Counted from the first letter of the stretch, positions 37,640 through 48,010 are shown. The stretch is 64,000 bases of DNA from Candidatus Thiodiazotropha sp. (ex Codakia rugifera) (GCA_025656675.1 JAHXHN010000003.1:372001-436000); one strand, 5' to 3'. A program made the numbers and translations. Notes: generated by a model from the sequence alone, not told the origin.

Positions 37640-38464
37640 ATGTGTGACACATGCGGCTGTAATATCACCGATGGAAACCGGCATCTGATTGAAGAGGGTG
37701 GAAAGCACGCTCATACGGATGATGGCAGTGTAGCCGTGGAAGTCCTGCAAAATCTCCTTAGTGCTAACGATCATCAGGCTGCTCATAATCGTGAGCACTT
37801 TGATCGTCATCAACTGCTTGCAATCAATCTGATGTCCTCTCCCGGAAGTGGTAAAACCCGGTTACTCGAAACAACCATCGACACGCTTAAGAAGCGTTAC
37901 CGAATAGGTGTTATTGAAGGTGATCTAGAAACAGAAAATGATGCACAACGCATACGTAATAAAGGGGTAGAGGCGATACAGATCACTACCGGGACGGCTT
38001 GTCATCTTGATGCCCACATGATTCATCATGCACTGCACCAGATGAATCTGGATGAGTTGGATATCTTGTTTATTGAGAATGTTGGTAATCTGGTCTGTCC
38101 CGCCAGCTTCGACCTGGGTCAGCATCTCAACATCACCCTCCTGTCTGTCACAGAAGGTGATGACAAACCAGCAAAATACCCTGTCATCTTCCGTGCAGCA
38201 GATCATGTACTGATCACTAAATCGGATCTGCTGGCGGTGCTGGATGATTTCAGTACGGAAAAGGCTGAGCAGGCTGTACGTCACCTGGCTGTGGATGCAC
38301 CAGTCACATTGACTTCTGCAAAAAACGGGGAGGGTTTTGAATCCTGGTTAACCTGGCTTGACGAACAGGTTCAAAAACAGGCGGAAAGACGTACCAAAGG
38401 TAAAACCGCCCACCCAAAACTGCAGCCGGACGGGATCCATATGCATGCTCAAGGCACACGATAA
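37640..38464 (+). CDS. hypB: Hydrogenase nickel-insertion GTPase HypB
   Basis: A 274-residue SIMIBI-class GTPase that drives nickel insertion. It opens with a cysteine nickel site MCDTCGC (Cys2, 5, 7). A short linker with only a few His follows, so no histidine-rich nickel-storage tract is present. The P-loop SSPGSGKT is at residues 66-73, with ENVGNLVCPASFD and ITKSDLL (NKxD-like) later. The ATG follows AGGAGCAATCTC. The C-terminal 30 residues are basic and His-containing. hypD starts 116 bp downstream. Confidence 0.95.
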   Translation: MCDTCGCNITDGNRHLIEEGGKHAHTDDGSVAVEVLQNLLSANDHQAAHNREHFDRHQLLAINLMSSPGSGKTRLLETTIDTLKKRYRIGVIEGDLETENDAQRIRNKGVEAIQITTGTACHLDAHMIHHALHQMNLDELDILFIENVGNLVCPASFDLGQHLNITLLSVTEGDDKPAKYPVIFRAADHVLITKSDLLAVLDDFSTEKAEQAVRHLAVDAPVTLTSAKNGEGFESWLTWLDEQVQKQAERRTKGKTAHPKLQPDGIHMHAQGTR

Positions 38465-38580
38465 CCCTGTTGTCATCACATACATCTGTCGCAGTGATCG
38501 TCAAAAATACCCACCGCGGACACAGCATGATTCATCGGGTTTCTTTGCACACTCTTCGTTATTAAGGTACCGGGTCAATC

Positions 38581-39690
38581 ATGTCAATCAGTGCAAAAAC
38601 ATGGCTGCAGCAGTTGCATGGGTTACCACTGGACAGGCCTGTAAAGGTAATGAACGTGTGTGGTGGGCATGAGCGCTCCATCACCCAAGCCGGTCTGCGC
38701 AGCGCCTTGCCAGCTCAGATTGAACTTATTCCCGGTCCCGGCTGCCCGGTATGTGTCTGTCCTGAAGAGGATGTCTACCAGGCAATACAACTCGCCTTAC
38801 ATGAGCCGGTCACTCTCGTGGCATTTGGTGACATGCTACGCGTACCGGTGAATGTTGCCAAAGGGAAGCCCCGCTCCCTTCATCAGGCCCATGCTGCTGG
38901 AGCGGATATTCGACCAATCGCATCACCACTCGAAGCACTACAGATCGCTCAGGCATCACCACAGAGAGAAGTGGTTTTTTTTGCAGCCGGATTCGAAACA
39001 ACCATCGCGCCCGTTGCCTCATTACTTGTTGAGGGTATTCCGAAGAATCTCTCTATCCTGCTATCCGGTCGTTTGACTTGGCCGGCAGTCTCGCTGTTGT
39101 TGAGTGGCGAGGCGCCTGGATTCAATGCCCTGGTTGCTCCCGGTCATGTCGCTACCGTGATGGGGCCTGAAGAGTGGTCGTTTATTGTAGAGCAACACCA
39201 TATCCCTGCGGCAGTTGCCGGTTTCACGACAGAGAGTCTGTTGGCCGCCACTTACTCAGTCATCAGACAATATCTGGATAAACGGATCTTTCTTGATAAC
39301 TGTTACCCTGAACTGGTCAGGCCAGGTGGAAACCCAAGTGCCAGAGCGCATCTGAATCAAGCGTTGGATGTGGTCGATGCCAACTGGCGTGGCATCGGCA
39401 TCATCCCCGATTCGGGATACGCCTTAAATAGGGACCATGCCCATTCGGATGCACGAAAACGTTTTCCGGATTATGCCATCTCTGAACGTATGCGGGCTGG
39501 CATGATGCCTCCTGGCTGTGACTGCTCTGAGGTGGTTCTCGGTCGAAAATACCCGAATCAGTGCCGACTCTATGGTGAAGCATGCACCCCGAGATCACCG
39601 ATCGGTCCCTGCATGGTTTCAGATGAAGGTGCCTGCCGCATCTGGTGGAGTGGTGGGATCCGGAATCACAAAGTGTCACTTACGGACTGA
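38581..39690 (+). CDS. hypD: Hydrogenase maturation protein HypD
   Basis: A 369-residue [4Fe-4S] scaffold protein on which the Fe(CN)2CO group is built with HypC. Visible motifs are NVCGGHERSI (cyanide-related Cys), PGPGCPVCVCPEEDV, AAGFETTIAP, GFTTESLL, and the C-terminal cluster Cys residues in PPGCDCSEV, CRLYGEACTP and CMVSDEGACR. It is last in the hyp operon here; hypE and hypF are not found within the window. Confidence 0.95.
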   Translation: MSISAKTWLQQLHGLPLDRPVKVMNVCGGHERSITQAGLRSALPAQIELIPGPGCPVCVCPEEDVYQAIQLALHEPVTLVAFGDMLRVPVNVAKGKPRSLHQAHAAGADIRPIASPLEALQIAQASPQREVVFFAAGFETTIAPVASLLVEGIPKNLSILLSGRLTWPAVSLLLSGEAPGFNALVAPGHVATVMGPEEWSFIVEQHHIPAAVAGFTTESLLAATYSVIRQYLDKRIFLDNCYPELVRPGGNPSARAHLNQALDVVDANWRGIGIIPDSGYALNRDHAHSDARKRFPDYAISERMRAGMMPPGCDCSEVVLGRKYPNQCRLYGEACTPRSPIGPCMVSDEGACRIWWSGGIRNHKVSLTD

Positions 39691-39921
39691 TCCCCCAGAT
39701 TGGTTCATTTCTACCGGTTTTTTAACTGACATGGTTTCGATCCTTGAGATGGATATACCGATAATTAACATTAATTATCTTATATAACTTATTTATATTT
39801 TTATTAATATATTTATGTATATAAAATTTAACTGTACTTCCATCTGACTTACAGACAACTGTTACCCCGTTACAGTTATTTGTCTCAATAGACCCCACAC
39901 CCAGCTATACCATTATGCTAT
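39691..39921. other. AT-rich intergenic region with bulged hairpin
   Basis: Holds a 71-nt stretch (39761-39831) with only four G/C bases, and directly after it an inverted repeat AGACAA...CTGT/ACAG...TTGTCT (39853-39885) interrupted by a four-base bulge. It sits between the end of hypD and the YiiX-type gene and probably carries the promoter of the latter. No gene or terminator is supported. Confidence 0.4.
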
Positions 39922-40950
39922 TTGAAACTCACCCACTATAAATACGGTCTATACTGGCTAGAATACACACTATTTTACTGGGTTATAAGGATGCGTAGAA
40001 TCGGGCAGAAAATCATGCAGTGGATCACTGATTGGTTGACCAAAGAAGGCCCACCTTCTACCTCTCCTCTTTGTGATTTCAATCGACTTAGCTACGAACT
40101 CAGGCCGGGCGATGTCCTGTTGGTGGAGGGCCGCAGCCGGGTCAGCAATGTCATCAAGACTATTACTCAAAGTACCTGGACCCACTCAGCGCTCTTCATC
40201 GGACGCATTTACGATATCCGCGACCCACAACTGCAACAACGGGTGCGCATGGCCTACCAGGGCGATCTCGGCGAACAGTTAATGGTCGAGGCTTTGTTGG
40301 GTGAAGGTACGATCATCGCCCCGGTATCCAAATACCGCAAGGATCATCTGCGTATCTGCCGACCCACCGGTCTGGAGCCCGTCGATGCCCATAAGGTGGT
40401 GGCACATGCCATTCAGCATATCGGGTTTGACTACGATGTGCGCCACCTGCTTGATCTAGCCCGGTTCTTCTTTCCCTGGACCATACTCCCCAGACGTTGG
40501 CGATCGAGTCTATTTGAACACAATGCCGGATCACCGACACGAGCAGTCTGCTCCTCACTGTTGGCATCCGCTTTCAACAGTGTCAACTTTCCCATACTGC
40601 CATTCATCGATCGTGATGAAGACGGCAGTCTACGTTTCTTTAAACGCAATCCTCGCCTTTTCACACCAAAGGATTTCGACTACTCACCCTATTTCGACAT
40701 TATCAAGTATCCCTTCCTCGGCCTCGACGACCTGGGTGTCTACCGTCGACTCCCCTGGTGTGACGAGACCATCCTCTACAATGATGATGAACGTGCTTTC
40801 GTTGCAGCCACGAAAGGTGATGGCATACCCTGCCTCGATGATCGGACACTGTTCGGCTTGAAATCGAAAAAGGAACAGGCAAAACAACATGATGATCAGG
40901 ATGAGGAGATCCAACATCCAGTACAAAATACCCTGCGGGAGGCAGACTAA
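39922..40950 (+). CDS. YiiX/YebB-type papain-like hydrolase
   Basis: A protein of up to 342 residues with the circularly permuted NlpC/P60 (YiiX, peptidase C92) pattern. LRPGDVLLVEGRSRVSN leads to the catalytic His in STWTHSALFIG, and the Cys lies in RAVCSSLLASAF about 120 residues later. Such enzymes act on amide or ester bonds, some on acyl-lipids. The longest frame starts with TTG at 39922 and includes a hydrophobic N-terminus (GLYWLEYTLFYWVI); ATG 39991 and ATG 40015 are alternatives, so the start is uncertain. Its TAA overlaps the fadE ATG (TAATG), implying coupled expression with fatty-acid genes. Confidence 0.7.
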   Translation: MKLTHYKYGLYWLEYTLFYWVIRMRRIGQKIMQWITDWLTKEGPPSTSPLCDFNRLSYELRPGDVLLVEGRSRVSNVIKTITQSTWTHSALFIGRIYDIRDPQLQQRVRMAYQGDLGEQLMVEALLGEGTIIAPVSKYRKDHLRICRPTGLEPVDAHKVVAHAIQHIGFDYDVRHLLDLARFFFPWTILPRRWRSSLFEHNAGSPTRAVCSSLLASAFNSVNFPILPFIDRDEDGSLRFFKRNPRLFTPKDFDYSPYFDIIKYPFLGLDDLGVYRRLPWCDETILYNDDERAFVAATKGDGIPCLDDRTLFGLKSKKEQAKQHDDQDEEIQHPVQNTLREAD

Positions 40951-43433
40951 TGACGCTGCTTGGACTCTTGTTACTCATGGTGACCTTGTGGGGACTGGCT
41001 TATGGATCTGCACGTGCCATCGTTTGGATAGTGTTGCCACCGGTATTACTCATCAGTTTGCAACTGGCAAACCTGCTAACACCCGCCTGGACGATCCCGT
41101 TATGGGGGTTATTTGCAATTACGCTCTTCTTCTACCAGATGCCAGAACAACGTCGGCAATGGATCACTCAACCTTTGTTAAACGCTTTTCGGAAAGTGAT
41201 GCCATCGATGTCGACAACAGAGAAGGAAGCACTGAACGCGGGAAACGTCTGGTGGGACGGTGAACTCTTTTCCGGTCAGCCCAACTGGAGACAACTGCTG
41301 CGTCAAACACCATGCCACTTGACTGAACGTGAGCAGGCATTCCTTGATGGTCCGGTACAGCACCTCTGCGAAAGACTCGATGATTGGCATATCACCCATC
41401 AACAAAAGGATCTGCCCACTGAAATCTGGGACTTCATCAAGCAATCCGGATTGTTTGGCATGATTATTCCGGAATCCTATGGGGGGCTCGGTTTTTCCGC
41501 TTATGCTCACTCACAGGTAGTGATGAAGATCGCCAGCCGAAGCATCACAGCGGCAGTCACGGTGATGGTACCCAACTCACTGGGACCGGCAAAACTGCTA
41601 CTTCAATACGGTACTGATGCCCAGAAAGAACAATACCTTAAAAAGCTGGCCAGCGGTGAAGCGGTCCCCTGCTTTGCCCTCACCAACCCACAGGCTGGTA
41701 GTGATGCCGGTGCGATACCGGATCTAGGTGTGGTCACTCATGGCCAATATCAGGGAAAACAGGTGCTGGGTATCCGGCTCAACTGGGAAAAACGCTATAT
41801 CACCCTGGCTCCTGTGGCGACCCTGATCGGCCTGGCTTTCAAGCTCGAGGATCCGCAGGGTCTACTGGGCGATGATCCTCAACCTGGAATTACGGTCGCT
41901 CTCATACCCCGTGATACCCCCGGGATAGCGATTGGGGATCGACACATGCCTCTCGATATTCCATTCCAGAACGGCCCGATCACAGGAAAAGATGTCTTTA
42001 TCCCGATCGATTGGGTGATGGGAGGTGTAGAGGGTGTGGGTAAAGGTTGGCAAATGCTGGTCGAGTCCCTCTCTGAGGGGCGGGGTATCTCTCTGCCAGC
42101 ACTCTCTACAGGGGCAGGAAAACAGGCAAGCCGTTACACGGGTGCCTATGCCGCAGTTCGCAGCCAATTCGGCCAGCCCATCGGCCACTTCGAAGGTGTG
42201 GAAGAGGCTCTTGCAAGAATTGGCGGCTTGACCTATCAAATGGATGCGGCAAGAAAACTGACCCTCAGCGCCCTCGACAGCGGTGAATCGCCATCAGTTA
42301 TCTCCGCCATCATCAAGTATCACCTCACGGAACGTTATCGTCTTGCTATCAATGACGCCATGGATATTCAGGGAGGCAGTGGTATCTGTCTTGGGCCTGA
42401 TAACCTGATTGGCAGAGCTTACCAGGCTATTCCCATCGCCATCACGGTTGAAGGCGCCAATATCCTGACCCGGAGTATGATCATCTTCGGTCAGGGAGCG
42501 ATTCGGTCCCATCCCTATGTTCTGAAAGAGTTCGAGGCGGCAGAGAACCCGGATTCGCAAGCTTCGTTGATTCAGTTTGATCAAGCACTGTTCAACCACA
42601 TTGGCTTCGTAGTGACCAATTTTGCACGTACATGCTGGTTGGGTATTACTCATGGCTGGCTCTCCGAGAGTCCGAAACGCGGACCCTCACGTCGCTATTT
42701 CCAGCGTCTCAACTGGATGTCTGCAGGGTTTGCCCTGACCACCGATATTGCCCTCATGACCCTGGGAGGCTCACTCAAACGAAAAGAGCGCCTATCTGCC
42801 AGGCTGGGGGACATACTGAGTAACCTCTATATCGCCAGCGCCAGCCTAAAACGTTATATCGAAGAGGGTGAACGTCAGGATGATCTCCCTTTGATGCAAT
42901 GGGCTCTGGATGATTCACTCTATCGTATCCAACATGCTTTACGTGGCTTGTTACGCAATATGCCGTTTCGCCCTCTAGCCTGGTTACTGCGCATAGTTAT
43001 TTTTCCGACCGGACTCCCTTTCCACAAACCCACAGACCATCTCGATCATCAGGTTGCGCGTCTCCTGTTGAGTCCCAATGAGGTACGAGAGCGGCTTACC
43101 CAGGGCATCTATACCACAGAAGACCAAAAGCAGCGTGTAGGTCAGTTGGAACAGGCTCTATTTGCCGTCACGGCCGCTGCTCCCCATGAAAAAACACTAC
43201 GTCGTGCCAAGCGGGCCGGCCAACTTAAATCGCGCGGTATGCGGAACTTGATTAAGGAGGCAGTCACACTCGGCATCTTGAGTGATAGTGACAGAGTAGC
43301 TCTGGATGAGGCCGAACGTTTACGTAATCAGGTCATCCAGGTCAATGCCTTTGAAAGATTAAGCAATGCTACAGCGGGTAAGCAGAGAGAGACTGCAAGG
43401 ATCGCCAAAGTCAACGAGCTGGGTGCTGCATGA
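40950..43433 (+). CDS. fadE: Acyl-CoA dehydrogenase, FadE type
   Basis: First oxidation step of fatty-acid beta-oxidation, transferring electrons via FAD to ETF. The 827-residue length and layout match E. coli FadE: two N-terminal membrane helices (about 1-60), a dehydrogenase core with PESYGGLGFSAYAHSQ, ALTNPQAGSDAGAIPD and NDAMDIQGGSGICLGP, then the long DUF1974-type C-terminal extension. It follows the YiiX-type gene with a 1-nt overlap and precedes the acyl-CoA synthetase by 52 bp. Confidence 0.93.
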   Translation: MTLLGLLLLMVTLWGLAYGSARAIVWIVLPPVLLISLQLANLLTPAWTIPLWGLFAITLFFYQMPEQRRQWITQPLLNAFRKVMPSMSTTEKEALNAGNVWWDGELFSGQPNWRQLLRQTPCHLTEREQAFLDGPVQHLCERLDDWHITHQQKDLPTEIWDFIKQSGLFGMIIPESYGGLGFSAYAHSQVVMKIASRSITAAVTVMVPNSLGPAKLLLQYGTDAQKEQYLKKLASGEAVPCFALTNPQAGSDAGAIPDLGVVTHGQYQGKQVLGIRLNWEKRYITLAPVATLIGLAFKLEDPQGLLGDDPQPGITVALIPRDTPGIAIGDRHMPLDIPFQNGPITGKDVFIPIDWVMGGVEGVGKGWQMLVESLSEGRGISLPALSTGAGKQASRYTGAYAAVRSQFGQPIGHFEGVEEALARIGGLTYQMDAARKLTLSALDSGESPSVISAIIKYHLTERYRLAINDAMDIQGGSGICLGPDNLIGRAYQAIPIAITVEGANILTRSMIIFGQGAIRSHPYVLKEFEAAENPDSQASLIQFDQALFNHIGFVVTNFARTCWLGITHGWLSESPKRGPSRRYFQRLNWMSAGFALTTDIALMTLGGSLKRKERLSARLGDILSNLYIASASLKRYIEEGERQDDLPLMQWALDDSLYRIQHALRGLLRNMPFRPLAWLLRIVIFPTGLPFHKPTDHLDHQVARLLLSPNEVRERLTQGIYTTEDQKQRVGQLEQALFAVTAAAPHEKTLRRAKRAGQLKSRGMRNLIKEAVTLGILSDSDRVALDEAERLRNQVIQVNAFERLSNATAGKQRETARIAKVNELGAA

Positions 43434-43485
43434 ATGTCAAACTATTCCATCCCGATACAGGATGGGCTAAGTTAGGGGGTGTGTA

Positions 43486-45351
43486 ATGTTACTCTTTAAT
43501 AGCGCTCACCAAAATGAGCCCATCGAAACCACCGTTGATCCAGAAAATGATAACAATGAAAATAGCATGAATAAACCTAATACAGATTTGATACGTCTAA
43601 AACATGCCGATACCCTTGCAGGTGTCTTTCAGGAACGCGTCAAACGTACACCTGATGCCATCGCGTACATCCAGTACCAGGAAGAGAGTGATACTTGGGA
43701 GAAAACCAGTTGGCGGGAAATGGAGCAACTGGTATCACGTTGGCAAGCCGCATTTCGCAATGAAGACCTTCGACCGGGGGATCGGGTCGCTTTAATACTG
43801 CGAAATTGCCGTGAATGGGTCATATTCGACCTGGCAGCACAAGGATTGGGCCTGGTTACGGTTCCCCTTTACACCAATGATCGTCCAGAGAACATTGGTT
43901 ACATCATGCAGGATGCCGGGGTGCGCCTGTTACTCCTTGAAAATGACGAACAGTGGCAGGAACTTCAGCAGATACGCAACCAGCTTGCCGGTCTGAACCG
44001 TATCGTCACCATGCAACGGGTCGATCCCATGGGACTTCAGCCCCGCTTGGTTACGCTTGAGGATTGGCTGCCTGATCAAAGCAACAATAATTTACAAGTA
44101 GTGGATATTCCAAGTGAGAGCCTGGCCACCATTGTCTATACCTCCGGCACAACAGGTCGCTCGAAAGGTGTCATGTTGAGTCACCGAAACATACTGTGGG
44201 ACATCGATAGTGGTGTTGAAGTTATCCACATCTATCCTACAGACACCTTTCTCTCCTTTCTGCCCTTGTCGCATACTTTGGAGCGAACGGTTGGTTACTA
44301 CCTGGCTATGGTTTCCGGGGCCACCACCGCCTATGCACGCTCTATCCCGCAACTAGGTGAAGATCTTCAGATTATCAAGCCCACCATTCTAGTTTCCGTA
44401 CCCCGTATCTTTGAACGGGTGTATTCCAAGATACAGGAAAAACTGGAGAGTGACTCCGCCATCGCCCGTACAATTTTCAACCTGGCTGTAGAGACCGGCT
44501 GGCAGCATTTTGAGTATCAACATCAACGCGTCTCCTGGTCGCCTAAATTTTTACTGTGGCCCCTGCTGGAAAAAATGGTTGCCAGTAAGATTCAGGATAA
44601 ATTGGGTGGACGACTGCGTATTGCTGTCTCGGGTGGTGCACCACTCTCTCCGAATATAGCCAAGGTCTTTATTGGCCTGGGGGTTCCAATTTTGCAGGGT
44701 TTTGGTCTGACTGAGACCAGCCCGATCATATCCGCCAATACCCATGAAAAGAATATCCCTGCCAGCGTCGGTACCCCCTTTCCCGGTATAGAGGTCAAAA
44801 TCAGTGAACACGATGAACTGCTGTGTCGAGCTCCCAATGTCATGATGGGTTACTGGAACAATCGCCATGCCACAGCTGATGTAATCGATAAAGAGGGCTG
44901 GTTCCATACCGGTGACAAAGCAAAAATCGAAGATGGCTTTATCTTTATAACCGGACGTTTAAAAGAGATCATTGTAATGGCCAATGGCGAAAAGGTACCA
45001 CCAGCAGACATGGAGATGTGTATCGCTATGGATGCCCTATTTGAACAGGTACTGATTGTTGGCGAAGGCAAACCCTACTTATGCGCTATGGTTGTCCTTA
45101 ATCCGGAGAATGCCCAGATGCAGGGTTTTGATCCCACCAATCTCAGTGAACAACAGGAACAGGAATTGCTGAAACGCATGAATAATCATCTCGATAACTT
45201 TCCCGGTTACGCAAAGATCATCCATATGGCTGTTATCCCGGAACCATGGAATGTAGAGAATGGACTGATGACACCGACCCTTAAACTACGTCGCAGTAAA
45301 ATCCTGAAGCAGTATGAAGAGCAGTTTGACGCGATGTATGTCGGGCATTGA
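43486..45351 (+). CDS. Long-chain acyl-CoA synthetase (AMP-forming)
   Basis: Activates fatty acids to acyl-CoA with ATP. The 621-residue protein has the AMP-binding P-loop IVYTSGTTGRSKGVMLSH (about residues 214-231), GFGLTETSPIIS, the motif GWFHTGDKAKIEDGF, and the FACS/Lys region GRLKEIIVMANGEKVPP. Its length and motifs fit the FadD15/ACSL-like subfamily rather than E. coli FadD. The first 27 residues are acidic; ATG 43567 is an alternative start without a good ribosome binding site. Third gene of the fatty-acid run. Confidence 0.92.
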   Translation: MLLFNSAHQNEPIETTVDPENDNNENSMNKPNTDLIRLKHADTLAGVFQERVKRTPDAIAYIQYQEESDTWEKTSWREMEQLVSRWQAAFRNEDLRPGDRVALILRNCREWVIFDLAAQGLGLVTVPLYTNDRPENIGYIMQDAGVRLLLLENDEQWQELQQIRNQLAGLNRIVTMQRVDPMGLQPRLVTLEDWLPDQSNNNLQVVDIPSESLATIVYTSGTTGRSKGVMLSHRNILWDIDSGVEVIHIYPTDTFLSFLPLSHTLERTVGYYLAMVSGATTAYARSIPQLGEDLQIIKPTILVSVPRIFERVYSKIQEKLESDSAIARTIFNLAVETGWQHFEYQHQRVSWSPKFLLWPLLEKMVASKIQDKLGGRLRIAVSGGAPLSPNIAKVFIGLGVPILQGFGLTETSPIISANTHEKNIPASVGTPFPGIEVKISEHDELLCRAPNVMMGYWNNRHATADVIDKEGWFHTGDKAKIEDGFIFITGRLKEIIVMANGEKVPPADMEMCIAMDALFEQVLIVGEGKPYLCAMVVLNPENAQMQGFDPTNLSEQQEQELLKRMNNHLDNFPGYAKIIHMAVIPEPWNVENGLMTPTLKLRRSKILKQYEEQFDAMYVGH

Positions 45352-45553
45352 CGCTGCTCGGAAGATAGCATTCACCCTATTGCATCCTGGCTGTTAATCG
45401 GGCAAAGGCTGGGGTCCGGGAAATTCAGTATTTCACTGGATGGCTGCACACGCTAAAAATGATCATTGTTGATTATCGCAACAGTCATACCCGCCATACA
45501 GGGTGCCGGCAGGGCCACTCTCTGCATGATCAAAGATGAAGATAGGCTTAATA

Positions 45554-48004
45554 TTATCGTGCATTAAAATCATCTAAAGAAACCGGTCCACTACAATAAT
45601 AGCCCTGATATTCCTGAACACCCGCCTGATTAAGCCACTGCAGCTGCTCCATTCGTTCAACACCCTCAGCGACCACGTTCAGATTCATGACTCTGGCCAT
45701 TGCAATCAGCGCTGTGCATATACCAATGGCATAGTTATCAGTAGGAATGTCCTTGATAAAGCTATAGTCCAGCTTGAGGCTGTCAATATCAAAATCCCGG
45801 AGATAGGTAAATGTGGAATACCCTGTGCCGAAATCGTCTACAGCAATGCGAACACCCAGCTTTTTCAGACTTCGTACGACATTTCTACTCAACTCAATGT
45901 CATCAACCAAACTGCTCTCGGTAATCTCCAGCTCCAGTCGACAAGGATCAAAGCCCGTTTTTGTCAAGATAGATTCTACCCGACTGGAAAAATCGCCTTG
46001 ATTGAACTGGTGAATGGAAACATTAACATTCAAACGCAATAGTTGATCTGTTGAATGATCATTGGAGAGCATATCGAGACAAGCTCTCTCCAGTATCCAA
46101 TCCCCCAATTCAATGATCAGGCCGGAATTTTCCAGAAATGGGAGAAACTCTGAAGGTTCCAAAATACCGCGACGGGGGTTATCCCAACGTAGCAATGCTT
46201 CCATCGAGATGGGAGTGTTCGATTGAGTATCAACTACCGGCTGATAGAGCAGATGAAAACTTTTTGACTCCAAGGCCTCAATCAATTCATTCTCAAGCTG
46301 TAAAACGCCATCTTCATTGGCACCTAAGAGGTGGCTATAGACACAGTACTGCCCACGGCCGCTTCTTTTTGCCTGATACATGGCCATATCCGCCTTTTGC
46401 ACCAGGCTACCAAGATCATCTTTGGCAAATGGATAGAAAACTATTCCAATACTACAACCGATGTAGAGCTTTCTACCCTCAATCTCGAAGGGTTCTTTTA
46501 TGGTCTCAATAATAGTTTTCGCAATATTAATACCATCGTGAATAGATTTGATCTGCTCAGCAATTACAGTAAATTCATCACCACCCAATCGTGCGACAGT
46601 GTCACCTAAGCGAAGCATTTTTTTAAGCCTCAAAGCGGCCTCTTTCAGTAGACGATCACCTGCCAGATGCCCAAGACTATCGTTAACCTTCTTAAACTGG
46701 TCAAGATCGATAAACATTAAAGCGATCAGGTATTCACCTCGCTCAGCTTGCTCCATCGCATGCTTAAGACGGTCACGAAATAGCTGTCGATTTGGTAAAT
46801 TGGTGAGGCCGTCATACTGTGCAAGATAACGAATATGTTCCTCATTTCTTCGACGTTCACTGACATCCTGTGCAACACATATGATCTGCTTTGGCATGCC
46901 CTTTAATTTAAGATAGGCGCCTGATAATGAGACAAGTATCTGTTGACCGTCCGCTGTTATATATCGAGCATCCATACTGTCTGCCTCTTCTTCCATGACC
47001 AGCGATAGCCATTTTTCTACACGCTCACCATCCTTTCTATCAATCAATTCAAGGTAAGGTTTGTTTTCCAACTGATCTCTGGCAAAACCCAACATCTCAG
47101 AGGCCGCCGCGTTGACCATCAAGATCATTCCCTGTTCGGAGATGACAATTAATACATCCCGCATGTTATTGAGAATATCGTTCAGGTATTGACGTGACAC
47201 TGTGGTACTGGAAAGGTCTCTACTCATACGATTGAAGGCATGGATCAATTGTCCGAGTTCATCCTGGCGGTTTTTTGGCAACTCAATACCGTAATCTCCC
47301 TGACCCACACGAACAACATACTCTGACAACTGACGAATAGGAGATACCAGCCGTCTGGATATAAATGCGGCCAAAAACAAACCGAGAATAAGTAAAAAAA
47401 GAGTAACGAGAACGGTTAGATATCGTCCTTGCCGCTCAAACTCCGATATCAGATTGGTCAGGCGATCTGTCATTTTCACCGTATTGATCAATTGATCTTT
47501 TCTGGATAGACCAACACTCACCCATCCCAATAGCTCATCAGCAATAAATATGGGAGAGATAATCTCCATGGCACTCTGTGACTCCATTATCAGAGGTGTT
47601 GTTTCCATTGATATCCAGCCAAGGATCTCTTGATTTTCAAGGTGTGTACCATATTCACCCAGCACCTCTGTCCCATCGTGGACAATCACACCTTCAGGAT
47701 CGATTACCATGACATGGTGTATATCATCCAGTTGGGCAATACTCTGCAACAATTGCAAAATAGCCAGCATATCAAAATCGTATAGCGGATTAGCCAGGTC
47801 CTGGCTGAGAATCTTACTTAAGGTTCGAAGACGTTTGGTGGCTTCACCATGCAACGCTTCACTCATGGTGTTAGTACTGGTATTTTTGATAGTCGTAAAG
47901 AGATCGCGTGACTGAAAGAAAAACAATGCCGCGAGAATAACAGCCACAAACACAATGCCGCCTCCAATGGCAACTGTATAACGAAACTGCAGATTCTTAG
48001 TCAT
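45554..48004 (-). CDS. Membrane sensor GGDEF/EAL protein with HAMP and PAS
   Basis: An 816-residue c-di-GMP enzyme. Helix 1 (about 9-30), a periplasmic sensing region (about 31-190), helix 2 (about 197-217), HAMP (SRRLVSPIRQLSEYV), PAS (about 275-390), GGDEF with intact GGDEF at 474-478, and EAL with intact EAL at 602-604 and DDFGTGYSTF. Both activities may be present. The start is 6 nt after the PhnD-like gene on the same strand, so the periplasmic binding protein may feed its ligand state to this sensor. Confidence 0.92.
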   Translation of the reverse strand: MTKNLQFRYTVAIGGGIVFVAVILAALFFFQSRDLFTTIKNTSTNTMSEALHGEATKRLRTLSKILSQDLANPLYDFDMLAILQLLQSIAQLDDIHHVMVIDPEGVIVHDGTEVLGEYGTHLENQEILGWISMETTPLIMESQSAMEIISPIFIADELLGWVSVGLSRKDQLINTVKMTDRLTNLISEFERQGRYLTVLVTLFLLILGLFLAAFISRRLVSPIRQLSEYVVRVGQGDYGIELPKNRQDELGQLIHAFNRMSRDLSSTTVSRQYLNDILNNMRDVLIVISEQGMILMVNAAASEMLGFARDQLENKPYLELIDRKDGERVEKWLSLVMEEEADSMDARYITADGQQILVSLSGAYLKLKGMPKQIICVAQDVSERRRNEEHIRYLAQYDGLTNLPNRQLFRDRLKHAMEQAERGEYLIALMFIDLDQFKKVNDSLGHLAGDRLLKEAALRLKKMLRLGDTVARLGGDEFTVIAEQIKSIHDGINIAKTIIETIKEPFEIEGRKLYIGCSIGIVFYPFAKDDLGSLVQKADMAMYQAKRSGRGQYCVYSHLLGANEDGVLQLENELIEALESKSFHLLYQPVVDTQSNTPISMEALLRWDNPRRGILEPSEFLPFLENSGLIIELGDWILERACLDMLSNDHSTDQLLRLNVNVSIHQFNQGDFSSRVESILTKTGFDPCRLELEITESSLVDDIELSRNVVRSLKKLGVRIAVDDFGTGYSTFTYLRDFDIDSLKLDYSFIKDIPTDNYAIGICTALIAMARVMNLNVVAEGVERMEQLQWLNQAGVQEYQGYYCSGPVSLDDFNAR

Positions 48005-48010
48005 GCCAGG

